Below, one piece after another: positions 18,869 through 29,205 of a stretch of DNA of 64,000 nucleotides. Position numbers and translations under genes: made by a program. This DNA comes from Agapetus fuscipes (lineage: Eukaryota; Arthropoda; Insecta; Trichoptera; Glossosomatidae): the NCBI GenBank assembly GCA_951799405.1, contig OX637352.1, positions 9,806,820 to 9,870,819 on the forward strand. Reading direction: 5' to 3'. Position 1 is the stretch's first letter. The number at the start of each line of letters is the position of its first letter. Below the pieces are notes generated by a model. It saw only the letters and a program-made list of their open reading frames with translations, was not told the DNA's origin and did not search any database.

Positions 18869-19229
18869 TACATTATACGGTCACAACTTTTTGATCATAT
18901 TGGGAATTCGCCACTGCTGCAAGCTTTGCTTCCAGGTTTTCCTGTAACTTGAATTGAATTATGTTTAATTTTTCCGACTTTGCGAGTCTTCATCTCAGAA
19001 GCTGAAAAAAAAACAATGGCCCTTTCAGGCAAACAACCTAAAAACAAAAAAAAAACCTTGAAGTCAGTCAATTATTCAGGGAACCCTTGGCTATGACTTT
19101 TTAATGAAAGAGTTTTGCAAAAAAAAATACAAATGCCACGTGACCATATTGTGTCACGTTTTTTGTATTTTTTCAGTTTATTTTTAATTTTTCTATGTAC
19201 AAGGGAAAAATGAATGATGAAGAGTTGAA
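18869..19229. other. Unassigned AT-rich spacer
   Basis: No gene. Runs of A near 19,005, 19,045 and 19,120. Confidence 0.3.
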
Positions 19230-19470
19230 TGATGGGTTGGTATGAGGCTGACCATCCATACTGTAAAAAATGGTTCACTTTGCCAATGTCACCCCTGTGT
19301 CAGGGAAGGTCGGCAAAAGTTGTAGGGCTTATGTTAATTTGAGGTTTGGATTTTATTTGTAAGTACACAATCAGCATTTGTAAGCGTGAACTACACGTGT
19401 TTGTTTGTCGGCATGTATTTGAGAACTTTAAATGAACTTATCCTTGCAAGTAAGATTATAGATTGTAGAA
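19230..19470 (+). repeat. Fam-A copy A13
   Basis: Full length. Belongs to the variant with TTTGAGGTTTGGATTTTATT and CATTTGTAAGCGTGAACTAC, shared with copies A15, A23 and A29. Confidence 0.8.
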
Positions 19471-19642
19471 GAGTGTGAACATTTATAAATCAAGCATTTG
19501 GTAGTTTTCTAGTGATATTGCTCACTATATTTTTGAGAAGGGTTGCATAATTAAACCATTGTTTGAACTAAACAAATCAGGGTTTATTGACTTAATATAG
19601 GATTGGGAAATGGGAAAGAAAAATATTTGTTTGAAACAAACA

Positions 19643-19910
19643 TGACCGATCCGTAGTCTAGTGGTAACGCTTTAGACTTGGAAATGGAAGGTGGAGTACT
19701 TGAAATGTATCCTTTATATTTTCAATTATGCTCTTCGCTGGGTTAAACAATTCATATACCTTTATCAAAGACCGGTCACCACAGGTTCATCCAGCCTTAC
19801 AGCAACTTGATCTTGCTTGAGAATTGGCGACGACCAAGCTCGCAGAGGGTTCTTGAGTTGTGATTCACACAAAAACAGAGCTCACCAAATAAACCATCCA
19901 AATATTCTTC
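19643..19910 (+). mobile_element. SINE-2 'a', full length
   Basis: Head GACCGATCCGTAGTCTAGTG, B box region decayed (GGTGGAGTACTTGAAAT). Body as in other copies. The 3' end is GACGACCAAGCTCGCAGAGG and CACACAAAAACAGAGCTCAC to CCATCCAAATA. Confidence 0.8.
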
Positions 19911-20241
19911 TTTATCGATGAAAGTAAAGGCCACTTTTAGCCAAAAGATGGGATGAAGTATTTACAGTAACAGGAACAGATAGTTTTTGACTAATTACAG
20001 ATATTTTGGTTTGTTTGAGGATATTTATTTGGGTCAGATGAGCAATGGAAACAGCTGATCTGTTTGCCTAATCTGGGATTATACTTATCTGAAGTTACAA
20101 AGGCGTCTGTGGGAGCTGTAGGCCTTGGGTCAATAAGAAACCGGCTGGCAGTTGGAGAGACCTATAACTTACTAATGCTACTAGTGTGTATACGATATCA
20201 TATAGGCATTAGTGAAGGAAGAGGACAATTCTAATTATTAT
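19911..20241. other. Unassigned spacer
   Basis: No recognised gene or family. Moderately GC-richer around 20,090-20,160. Confidence 0.3.
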
Positions 20242-20530
20242 AGCAACGCAACTAAGCTACACATACGGTGCTACTTCTTGTCGCGTTATCTCCGAAGTGT
20301 ATCGCTGTGAAGAATGAAACCTATTTATTTTGACAGGTAAGAGAGCCGGCCTTCCGCCAAACCCTTCAGGTGGCTGGTATCCATTTTTTGTGAAGGTTGA
20401 GCTGGTATTTTATTTTGGCTTTGAAATGACCGCCGAAACGGGAAATCATTTCTGATACCCTCGGTGGGATTCAAATCCGAATTCTCGGCATGGAATGCAA
20501 GCACTCTACCAACTGCGCTATCGACTGGAG
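20242..20530 (-). mobile_element. SINE-1, full length
   Basis: Minus strand: TCGATAGCGCAGTTGGTAGA (A box), CTTGCATTCCATGCCGAGAA, GGATTTGAATCCCACCGAGG (B box), ATGATTTCCCGTTTCGG, GAGCCACCTGAAGG-like hairpin, GTAGCTTAGTTGCGTTGCT. It abuts the MITE-3 end at 20,531. Confidence 0.8.
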
Positions 20531-20573
20531 GAAGTCTCAACGACCGTTGATAGATCTTACCTATTTGAAGGTA

Positions 20574-20990
20574 ATCATCATCTTGTGAAGGCAGCGCCTT
20601 GTTGTGTCAGCCATATGTCTCTGTCTGTTGCCATCCTTTTGAGATGCGAATAGGAGGAGACATCCATGAGCCGCTTCACATCCTTGAAGTATGAAGTTCT
20701 TGGGCGACCTCTTGTTTGTTTTTCCAAGATTTTGATATCAAAGATGTTGTTAGAAAGGTGTTATGTCTAAACGAGCGCCCTATTAGCTTGGCTTTCTTTT
20801 TCAAAATGTGACTTATAAGCTCTCTTCTCTCTTCCACGTCCCGCATCACCTTTTCATTGAACTTCTTTTCGACCCTAATGTCTTGGACATTTTTCTCCAA
20901 ATCAACATCTTGAACGTCTCCTTTTTTTCCTCTTTTTCATATTTGTAGTTGGTCCAGGTTTCGCATCCATACAACAACAAAAAACAACAA
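20574..20990 (-). mobile_element. 5'-truncated LINE inside MITE-3, 6-bp target duplication
   Basis: AAGGTA at 20,568-20,573 and 20,991-20,996 flanks the insert. Minus-strand translation starts in YGCETWT-like sequence (the conserved post-palm block of non-LTR RTs). It continues as VMRDVEERRELISHILKKK and GRSFRHNTFLTTSL, then RDVKRLMDVSSYSHLKRMAT-like sequence and QQGAAFT with a frame change. A short GATGATGATT tail ends it. Confidence 0.75.
20676..20900 (-). pseudogene. LINE pol C-terminal frame
   Basis: A 74-codon open piece of the LINE above. NEKVMRDVEERRELISHILK and KAKLIGRSFRHNTFLTT match the 'R..L...I..RK....GH..RH' layout of LINE tails. The catalytic part is absent, and a frameshift separates it from the MDVSSYSHLKRM end. 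Confidence 0.65.
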
Positions 20991-21120
20991 AAGGTAGGAC
21001 GGAATAAAACAAGGTGCCTGAACAGCTGATCGTTGTTATATATGAAATGGATCAGCTGTTAATACATCCTATCTTCAAATAGATACGTTAAGAACTATTG
21101 ATGGTCGTCGAGACTTTCAC

Positions 21121-21607
21121 CCCTTGTGGCGTAAATGAATTGTGTTTTAGGTTTTGGAGATTTATTTTTGTTTCAATATTTATTATGATAATTTATTCAT
21201 AAAAAGGGGTTTACAGTGAAAAACAAAGGATACACTTTTGAACATAAGTTTGAAAAATTACGTGTTACTGAACTAGAAAAACCTGTGTTTCAGGCACGGA
21301 GAGCTAAAGGTTATATTCAAACTAGATGTACGGTCGTTGGACATATTTACATATCATAATTAACTTTCCAGATTAATAACATTTTTTGGATATTAGACGA
21401 ACCGTTCTATTAGATCATTGGTCAGCAAAGTGCGGCTCTTTGACTATTGGAGTGCATTCCTGAATTTTCCTTGAACTAAGTTTTCAGCAGGTTTTGGGAG
21501 TTTCAAAACTGCAGCGTGACTTTAGCATTCGTCAAAAACCCTTTTATTGTTATAATAATTAAATTAAAAAAATCTCCTTTTTGCTCCATATTTTTTCATT
21601 ATCGAAT
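21121..21607. other. Unassigned AT-rich spacer
   Basis: No gene or family recognised. Confidence 0.3.
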
Positions 21608-21611
21608 TATC

Positions 21612-21862
21612 AGTTGGTTGGTATGAGGCTGACCATCCATACTGTAAAAAATGCTTCACTTTGCCAATGTCACCCCAGTTTTAGGGAAGGTTGACAAGAG
21701 TTGCAGGGCTTATGTTCATTTGAGATAGAGGTTTTTTGTATTGTAGGTCCACATGCGGCATGTGTGAGCGCGAAATTATGCGTGTCTGCTTGTGGGAATG
21801 CATTTAATATGAAACTCAGATGATACATATCTTTGCACCTTAGATTTAGATTTAGATTTTTA
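21612..21862 (+). repeat. Fam-A copy A14
   Basis: Full length. Tail (TTAGAT)n at 21,839-21,860. Confidence 0.8.
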
Positions 21863-22655
21863 GTTGCGTGCTATTTTAATTATTATTTATTTTATGGCAG
21901 TCCATAGAAACTGTTAGAAAGTCTTGTAATTGTCGGAGTAAAAAAAAGAATCCGTCCGTTTGTATGTATGTCCCAGCCGTACTGGGTACTGATTGTAGAG
22001 ACACCATTTTTTTTGGTAATAAAATGTGACCTGATCATTCTATCAATATTCAAACTCACGAGTTGCCAACTCCACGCCATCTTCCCATTATTAATCGATT
22101 AGTTTGTTTTAATTGATTCCGAGACCGAGCTTAACTCTCCCTTCTAGTCTACAGTATAAATTTATACCGGAGTCTTTCCCCTTTAGGCTCAGTCAACAGA
22201 TTTACTAACGGACAACAAGTCAGTGGTAGCTGATACCAGAAGAAAGTGTTAATATTGAACGTAATTGAAAGGTTGAGGATGTTTACCGGTGAAGTAGGAA
22301 AAGAACATTACAAAAACCCAATCTAATCCCCGTTCCGTTTTTCATCCGGGGAAGCGTAGTACAGAACGCTCATGCAATGCTATATTTTTTTGTGGTGGAA
22401 GGCTTTCTTGATGGTCGTGACTCGACGCAGCAGTTATTCTAGATTTACCTGTTCGTCCACTAGAGAAATTATCAAAAGCTCGAAGTTACTGACTCGGTGC
22501 AATGTCATTGAGATGCGCTTCTTACTACTTCGTGCCAGTCACAAAATATGTGCTGATGGCGTTCTCAATCGGCTGGGAGATCCAGTCCGGGGTCGACGTA
22601 GAAGGCGCAAAAATATCTGAAAGCTCGATGGATATCCCTTGTGGACAGGAAGTCG
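21863..22655. other. Unassigned region with promoter-like words
   Basis: TATAAA at 22,155-22,160 lies 36 bases upstream of a TCAGT initiator-like word at 22,189-22,193, a spacing typical of arthropod core promoters. No gene is recognised downstream; the 82- and 73-codon overlapping frames at 22,372-22,723 lead into an RTE remnant. It could be an LTR or LINE promoter. Confidence 0.35.
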
Positions 22656-22659
22656 GGTC

Positions 22660-22820
22660 TATAGTAGGAAGAGAAGATGCTTCTAGCGAGACCAAGTGTT
22701 CAGGATGGATGCAGACCGGTTAGCAACTGTTGCTGCAAAGGAACTGCCGATTGGTCAGCGCTCACCAGGCAGATCCTCTATGAGGTGAAGAGACAGCTGG
22801 TCCTCAGTGCCACAGGAGGG
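22660..22820 (+). pseudogene. RTE-type LINE pol tail, decayed
   Basis: Reads RMDADRLATVAAKELPIGQ, then RSPGRSSMR, RDSWSSVPQE with frame breaks. It lines up with RMDPVRMVKIAADEIPSTSR...PPGRPPKRW.DSWTSASQE of the copy at 10,001. Confidence 0.65.
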
Positions 22821-23395
22821 GACTTGCGATATAGTGGTCAAACTGAGAAAAAGAGGAAAACGTATTTGTGAAGATTATAATTATTCGTTGCATTTTCTTA
22901 CACAAAACCAGAGTGTTTTTTTTATCCATTTTATTCCCGTGCGTGGAATTGAGGTTCATTTGTCAATTTATAAAATCAATCACGCAGTGTTAAAACCAGT
23001 TTTTAAAACGAAACATATTTTTATAGAGTCTTTGCGCTGTATTAAAGTTATTTATTTTCCCTGGTATAATATATTCGTTTCAAACAGCATAATTCGTGCG
23101 AAATTGAATCTTTTAGTGCCTTGTGCCTTTATTTATAGAATTCTGTGTGAGGAAATCCCTAGATTTCAGAAATTCTAGAAGTACATATATAATTCTTGGT
23201 GTCGCAGAGTTGTTGAGGTGGCTGTTGATGTCCTTATTCTTTGTAGCAGAGATGTTAGCTGTGTAGTATTGTGTTATGTGTTGTGTTGCATTTACTTTGA
23301 GACACAAAATGGAAGTGGCGATTCATATTGGTTTTCAATAGGTCAAGATTAAATTGGTGTGGGAACACAGATTCCGGTAAAGGAATCTATATTAA
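22821..23395. other. Spacer with a duplicated segment
   Basis: About 85 bases near 23,296-23,380 (GAGACACAAAATGGAAGTGG ... AACACAGATTCCGG) recur at about 23,741-23,820 with a few changes. The minus frame at 23,113-23,307 may be a Jockey-like LINE tail (ISATKNKDINSHLNNSATPR), but this is weak. Confidence 0.4.
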
Positions 23396-23642
23396 TCTAA
23401 TCCATAATCTAAGTTGCAAGGATATATTCATTTAAAGCTCTCAGATGTATGCCCACAAACCAACAAGTGTAGTTCGCGCTTACAAATGCTGAATGTGTAC
23501 TTACAAATAAAATCCAAACCTCAAATGAACATAAGCCCCACAACTTTTGCCGACCTTCCCTGAAACAGGGGTGACATTGGCAAAGTGAACCATTTTTTAC
23601 AGTATGGGTGGTCAGCCTCATACCAACCTATAAGTCAAGGAA
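23396..23642 (-). repeat. Fam-A copy A15
   Basis: Full length, flanked by the two copies of the 85-bp direct repeat (about 23,296 and 23,741). Confidence 0.8.
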
Positions 23643-24500
23643 TATGAATGAGTCGTGAAAATACCCAATTCTCATAGTTTTGATATCGACTGTAAAGAGA
23701 TGGATGTGAGTTGTTATAAGTGTTATGTTGCTTTTGTTATGAGACACAAAATGGGAGTGGCGATTATATTCGTTTTCAATAGGTCAGGATTAAATCGGTG
23801 TGGAAACACAGATACTGGTAACTCGTTCCAGAAACAGGCAGTTTGACAAAAGAATGTGTCCTGAAAACTCTCAATTCTCATAGTTTTGATGTTAAAGGAA
23901 TGAATGTGAATCGCTATGTTGTGTAGTTTTTATTTTGAGACACTGAAAAGTAGTTTATTTAAAAAAAACCTTTGAGCAGTCTTCATTTCTCCATCTGCCG
24001 TCACTGAAACAAATTGACTGTGCACACAAAGGGCGCGATGGATGTCTGAATATTATACATTTGCCTTTATAATGCTTCCAATTCAATTTTGTGTCGAATC
24101 TTTAGAAAGCAAACCGTCGGTCTTCTCACCCAATATTGATTTTTTATCGATGCCATTTGAATAGATTGACATTTAGAAAATACGAAACAGAGAATTGTAA
24201 ATATTGCCAAGCTTTCGGATAGTACTTGAACGTAACTTAAAAAAACTGTAAATTTAAATGTACTCTTTTTTCTAGTTTCGGGAATCGGAGCATTTTTAAA
24301 TTTCAAAGTTTTTTCTTTCGGTGAGCAAACATCAGGCTTGTAACCAATAAAAAAATAATTGTTTACCTCTTCCCTAGCAACACCGCCGTGTGACGACACA
24401 ATTTATGTCACACAATTAATGTGCAAACTTCATTTTACTGAATATTTTTTATTCCTTGACTTAAATTGACTTTTGTTACTGATTTTTGTTCTTCAAATGT
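23643..24500. other. Spacer with internal repeats
   Basis: AATTCTCATAGTTTTGAT occurs near 23,670 and 23,873, each followed by GGATGTGA/GAATGTGA and GTTATGTTG-like words. This suggests a tandem repeat of about 200 bp. The 110-codon minus frame 24,067-24,399 has no recognisable motif. Confidence 0.4.
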
Positions 24501-24502
24501 AT

Positions 24503-24727
24503 GTAGGTTGAGATGAAGCTGACCATTCACACAGTAAAAATTGGGTCACCCCAGATTCAGGGAAGGTCATAAAAAGTTGCATGCTTTATGTTCATTTGAG
24601 GTTTGGATTTTAATTTGTATGCATAAATGCAGCATGTGTAAGCTTGGACTTTCCCGTGTCTGTTTGTGGGCTTGCATTTAATATGAATTTTAAATGTAAA
24701 TATATCTTTACAACTTAGATTAGAGAT
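24503..24727 (+). repeat. Fam-A copy A16
   Basis: Diverged copy with a short deletion in the GGTTCACTTTGCCAATG block (ATTGGGTCACCCC). Confidence 0.7.
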
Positions 24728-25023
24728 CAACTTTTTTTATTTTTACTTTTCTGGAAGATCTTCCCTCACTTGAGAAAATATATAGCATTGTACGAGCGTC
24801 CATGTGCTGTGGGTGCTTCTGACATATGCATACAATACGGGTACATGGCGAGCTTGAGAATACTAGAATTTTCAATTTTAATTTATTTAATAAATTTATC
24901 ACTTGCACAAATAAGCTCTTTTTACTGCACAGGATTTCTCTCTACTGGAGGAAGCTTCACTTGGATAAACACAGCTTTAAGGCTCCATCCGGCGTGATAA
25001 GCTGCTCTTAATTACATATAACT
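24728..25023. other. Unassigned spacer
   Basis: Overlapping short plus frames without motifs. Confidence 0.3.
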
Positions 25024-25520
25024 AGTAAGTCGTGAGATCTCTTACTGAGAAAGCACTGCGGCGCGAATTGTGCATTCCTATTAAAGAACATAAAGTTATT
25101 TTATTATTCTATCACTTCGTTTTCACTGCAGTTGTAATTAACTGAATTTAAAATGAAGATTATTCTTCTTTGTCTTATTCCCATTGCCTTTATTCCATAT
25201 TTGAGTGTTTTGTATTCTGTCCAGTTGTGGGTGTCTGGTGATGCATTATCTATAATCTTAGTTGCAAAAAAAAGCAAGTAATTTATGAGATCTCTTAATG
25301 AGAAAGCACTGCAGCGTTTATTGTGCAATCTTATTACAGAACATAAAGTTAGTTTATTATTCTATCACTTCGTTTTCACTTCAGTTGTAATTAAATGAAT
25401 TTAAATAAAGATTTTTTTTCTTTTTCTTATTCGGACTGAACTTATTCCTTATTTCAGAGTTTTGTATTCTGTCCAGTTGTGGGTTTCCGATAATGTTTAA
25501 TCTATAATCTAAGTTGCAAA
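25024..25520 (+). repeat. Tandem duplication, two units of about 249 bp
   Basis: Unit 1 (25,024-25,271) and unit 2 (25,273-25,520) share GAGATCTCTTA, GAGAAAGCACTGC, AACATAAAGTTA, TTATTATTCTATCACTTCG, GCAGTTGTAATTAA and TTTTGTATTCTGTCCAGTTG. Each ends in a Fam-A tail (TCTATAATCT.AGTTGCAAA). Confidence 0.85.
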
Positions 25521-25746
25521 TATATAATAACATATAAAAATAACATTAAAGGCTTTCCCACAAAAATACGTATAAATTTACGCTTAGAAATTTTGCATGT
25601 TTACTTATAATATCAAATACAAATCTCGAATGAACATAAGCCCTGAAACTTTAGTCGACCTTCCCTGTAAGAAGGGTGGCATTGGAAAAGTTAACCATTT
25701 GTACTGAGTGTAGGGTCCGCCTCATACCAGCGTATAAGTCAAGAAA
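25498..25746 (-). repeat. Fam-A copy A17
   Basis: Full length but diverged. Its tail overlaps the end of the tandem duplication. Confidence 0.75.
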
Positions 25747-25865
25747 TACAAATAATAAATGGCATTTAAGTATATAAAAACAACAGAACCTTAAAAATTC
25801 TATGAAAGTCAGGAAGGTGGTGTGTAACGATTCTGCTTGTTTCCAGAATGATCTTTATGTACAAC

Positions 25866-25986
25866 ATATAATCTAAATTGCAAAGATAAAATACATTTGA
25901 GATTCATATTAAACGCATTCCCACAGGCAGACACGTATAAGTCAGCGCTTAAACATGCCGCATGCAGACTTACAATATAAAAACCT
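25866..25986 (-). repeat. Fam-A copy A18 (3' half)
   Basis: Tail and CACATGCGGCATG-type block only. It breaks at AATATAAAAACC. Confidence 0.7.
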
Positions 25987-26084
25987 TTTATATAAATATG
26001 GACCAGAATTCCCTTGAGCCTCAGACATAAATCAACCGTCGCCGTACTGTTCAAGTGTAAAAGCTCTCTCAAAACTGAAAGTGA

Positions 26085-26165
26085 GGATATGAATTGTGTA
26101 AAATAGAAATGAACCGCAGTTTTGATGAAATAGAACCCGCTAAAGACATGATAATATAATATTCA
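26085..26165 (+). repeat. Decayed 3' end of a Ty3-type LTR (LTR-4)
   Basis: TGAACCGCAGTTTTGATGAA then ATAGAACCCGCTAAAGACAT. Same layout as the LTR-4 ends near 16.4 and 59.2 kb. Confidence 0.45.
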
Positions 26166-26189
26166 TAAGAATGTAATTTGCCGTGTATG

Positions 26190-26457
26190 TTCCTTGACTT
26201 ATAGGTTGGTATGCGGCTGACCATCCATGCTGTAAAAATGGTTCACTTTGCCAACGTCACCCCTGCTTCAGGGAAGGAAGGCAAGAGTTGCAGGGTGTAT
26301 GTCCATTTGAGATTTGTTTTTTTATGTTGTAGGTTCACATGAGGCATGTGCAAGCGCAAACTTGTACGTGTCTGGTTGTGGAAATGCATGTAATGTGAAT
26401 CTCCAATGTAACATATTATCTTTGCAACTTTATTAGATAAGTTGAGATTAGATAAGA
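26190..26457 (+). repeat. Fam-A copy A19
   Basis: Full length. Variant with GAAGGAAGGCAAGAGTTGC and GTAGGTTCACATGAGGCATG. Confidence 0.8.
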
Positions 26458-26831
26458 ATGAAATAGAGGAGTGTCGGGTAGAGTTGTAAAGATCGACTAA
26501 TGCACAGAGAAATTAGATTACACGCCTTGAAAGTGAAATCGTGTGAGGGGAAATTTAAAAATTGAAGTAAATTGCCCGCGAATTTTTTTTCGCGCGCCCC
26601 CCCTTATATCGCGCGCGAACAATAAATATATTCCGGAGACGCCGAAAAGGTTTTCTCAGCTGCTACATCAACGTGTACCACAACAGGGTGATTTGAAAAA
26701 GTGTGGTTTCTATTTTATTTTTAAAAACAGCAAAATATCATTGACTGGAATTGGTACAAGACAACAAGACCATATCGCAACCTTAACGGTAAAAGCGAAT
26801 AAGTGCTGATTAACTGATTTGAGAAAGAAAT
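26458..26831. other. Spacer with a perfect 9-bp GC hairpin
   Basis: TTCGCGCGC at 26,589-26,597 pairs with GCGCGCGAA at 26,611-26,619. The 88-codon plus frame at 26,543 has no known motif. Around 26,790-26,830 there is weak similarity to 35.08-35.30 kb. Confidence 0.4.
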
Positions 26832-27115
26832 AAACGCAACTAACGCAACTAAGCTACACATATAGTGTAACTTCTTGCCGGGCTATCCCCGAAGGAGTCG
26901 CATGTGGCGAGTTATTTATTTTTACAGGTAGGGGGCCGGCCTTACGCCAACCACTATAGTTGAAGTGGAGGTTTCCCAGCTCCCGAGAGTGCCGGTACTC
27001 ATTTCTGGTGAAGGCTGAGTAAACCTTGCCGGTATTTTATTTTGGGGTTTGAAATAAACACCGAAACGGGAAATCATTTCTGACACCCTCGCCTCGGTGG
27101 GATTCGAACCCGAAA
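26832..27115 (-). mobile_element. SINE-1, head truncated
   Basis: The minus strand begins at GGGTTCGAATCCCACCGAGG (B box) and runs through all body blocks to TAGCTTAGTTGCGTTAG. The A box side is missing. Confidence 0.8.
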
Positions 27116-27139
27116 GAAAGCGTGGATAAAAAAGAGATT

Positions 27140-27330
27140 GTGTGTAATTTTTCATTGTAAGTTAACTAATTTTAAAGTAGTGCTCATGAAAAACTTCAAA
27201 AAACACAGAATTTTGACAAATTTTAAGTGTTTTCTCTCGTAGAAAATATAAAAAATGTGCATTTATCTGAGAAACCCAGATGTTAGCTTAATATGTCACT
27301 TATTCAGTTTTACCTTTAAGGCATCGATAT
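27140..27330 (-). repeat. Unnamed repeat shared with 35.09-35.25 kb
   Basis: Minus strand contains AAGTGACATAT, TCTACGAGAGAAAACACTTA, TTCATGAGCAC and AGTTAACTTAC. The same words occur in order on the plus strand at 35,095-35,240. Confidence 0.5.
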
Positions 27331-27373
27331 GATCACCAATGCTCCAGTGACGGCGTTTGTCACATCTATCGTT

Positions 27374-27577
27374 TTATCTATAATCTATGTTGCAGAGATG
27401 TATTACATTTATGATTAATGATAAATTGATTCTTACAAGCATACACGTATAAATTCGCGTTTACACATGCCGAATGTGAACTTACAACATAAATACACTA
27501 TCTTAAATGAACTGCAAGTATTGCCGACCTTACCTGAAAAGGGTGATATTGGCAAAGTGAACCATTTTTTACAGAAT
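27374..27577 (-). repeat. Fam-A copy A20
   Basis: Lacks the 5' 35 or so bases (it stops at CATTTTTTACAG) and adjoins MITE-2 at 27,594. Confidence 0.7.
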
Positions 27578-27593
27578 ATATCTACAACTCGTC

Positions 27594-27755
27594 CCCTTAG
27601 TGCTTATTTCCTTTATGACCATCAGAGGTAATTTCACATGAGCAGATTGTGAAAAATGTGATTAATAGGATAATGTTATTTAAAAGGTCATCTTAGAAAC
27701 AAATGACAGATAAGTCAAACAAGCACTGACATGAAGAACTGTAAAAAAAAATTAA
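27594..27755. mobile_element. MITE-2, short complete form
   Basis: CCCCTTAGTGCTTATTTCCT at the left and GATAAGTCAAACAAGCACTG at the right are inverted. The interior is reduced to about 100 bp, lacking the GAGCTAAGAAAAACG segment. Confidence 0.7.
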
Positions 27756-28018
27756 AAAGATAAAATATTTTTTATCATTTACGTTCTCCCTGTATCCATA
27801 CAAATGAAGGAGAAAAAAATATTGTACTGGTACTTGCGTATGGAAATCCCTCCCTTTCAACATCTCGCTACATCTTCTTTTTCTTCCTCTTCTGCCTACG
27901 TCACTTCACGTCACGACACGCGTATATTTCGTGACGGGGATTTGCCACGTAGGAGACGCATAATGTGAGGATATATCCGAGAGGTCTGTGCCCCCAGTAA
28001 GGAACTCACCTCGATTGC
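27756..28018. other. Unassigned spacer
   Basis: CT-rich stretch, then CACTTCACGTCACGACACG and TTTCGTGACGGGGATTTGCC, which are partly self-complementary. No gene. Confidence 0.3.
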
Positions 28019-28255
28019 GTAAACGCAACTAAGCTACACATATAGTTATCCCCGAAGGGATCGCATGTGGCGATTCGGGACCTACTTATTTTTACGGGTA
28101 AGGGGGCTGGCCTCACACCAACCACTTTAAGTTGAAGTGGGGGTTTCCCAGCTCCCGGGGGGCTGGTTCTTATTTCTTGTGAAGGCTGAGTAAGCCTTGA
28201 AATCGAACCCTTGCTCTCGGCATAGAATGCAAGAATCCTACCAATAGAGTAATTT
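28019..28255 (-). mobile_element. SINE-1, deletion variant
   Basis: Same subfamily as the SINE-1 half of the dimers: the head-to-body link is GAAATCGAACCCTTGCTC on the plus strand. The A box is degraded (ACTCTATTGGTAGGATTC). Confidence 0.75.
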
Positions 28256-28330
28256 CACTTTTTTTTTATTTCATAAAATGGTAGGCTATATCTTTAAAAA
28301 TGATTATATGTGGCTTAGTTTTTAAATTAT

Positions 28331-28530
28331 GGCTCTTTGTCGGTGTTATGGCCGCGGGGATCAAGACAGGTTATTTGGAACCGGATAACGCTGGTTCGAA
28401 TCCCGCGACGATAACTTCGACCCTGGTTCAACAGAAGCTTCTGGTTTCGCATAAAGACAACTGGCCAGGCAAAATAGGTTGGTGGATTGTATTTCTTTCC
28501 ACAAATCTATTTGAAAAAAAAAAAAAAATT
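28331..28530 (+). mobile_element. SINE-3 copy 2
   Basis: Better preserved than copy 1: GGTTATTTGGAACCGGATAA, GCTGGTTCGAATCCCGCG (B box), ACTTCGACCCTGGTTCAACA, CAACTGGCCAGGCAAAATAG, poly-A of 15. Confidence 0.8.
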
Positions 28531-28846
28531 CGCGTATTTTTCATTTCTGTTAAAACAGGTCTTTTTTTTATTCGGGCAGATATGACGTCAGATCTTCGGA
28601 GTTTAGGTGTCAAATGACCCAGGTAGTCAGTTTGCTAGCGACGTTTGTCGTCAAAATGACGACACACGTCCCTAGCCGTTCACGTTGCATTTTTGGCGGG
28701 ATTCAAATTCTCCGCATTTTATTTTTAAAAATTATCAATGATTTCTTTATTTTAACTACTTAAAAAATAAATGATTGTGATCCTTGAAATGTACTCTACA
28801 CAAGCATATTATTTTCAATCGTTTTCCCTTCCACTGAAATTACCCT
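28531..28846. other. Spacer with a near-perfect hairpin
   Basis: GACGTTTGTCGTCA at 28,638-28,651 and TGACGACACACGTC at about 28,655-28,668 are inverse with one mismatch. No gene. Confidence 0.4.
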
Positions 28847-29205
28847 TGGTCGGGTTTTTGCTCGTGGACTGTATGTTCGGTGCTGACTTTAATTTTGAGG
28901 TGATGCGGGGTGTGGAGATGACTTGAAAGATGTAGTTAGTTAAACAATTTAATGGTCCTTTATTCCATAAAGATTACAAGGAGTTTTTACAAAGGATTAC
29001 GTGAATAAAATTAGATGAACAGTTGGGACAAGTTACCAGGTCGACGATTGAGACAGAAGAGGGAGAAGGAAGTTAGGTTTTAATGCGCCTGTGACATCTG
29101 TCAGAAATGCAATACCAACCCAACAGAATGTACCAAAGACAAAAAGATTACTATTCTTGGTAGGTATATTATTTTAATTAATTTGGTCATATTAAATTTG
29201 GACCA
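28847..29205 (-). repeat. BEL/Pao 3' LTR (359 bp)
   Basis: Same length and, by eye, the same sequence as 34,707-35,065. Ends TGGTC/GACCA. Confidence 0.93.

Larger units (their letters stand above)
20531..21120. mobile_element. MITE-3 copy split by a LINE
   Basis: The left arm at 20,531-20,573 (GAAGTCTCAACGACCGTTGA, TAGATCTTACC) and right part at 20,991-21,120 (GTAGGACGGAATAAAAC ... TGATGGTCGTCGAGACTTTC) make one element when the LINE between them is removed. The interior has the GATCAGCTGTT inverted pair. Confidence 0.7.

Noticed and set aside
25024..25520. Two-unit repeat as a CRISPR-like array
   Set aside because: The units are 249 bp with no short repeat/spacer pattern, and the genome is eukaryotic.
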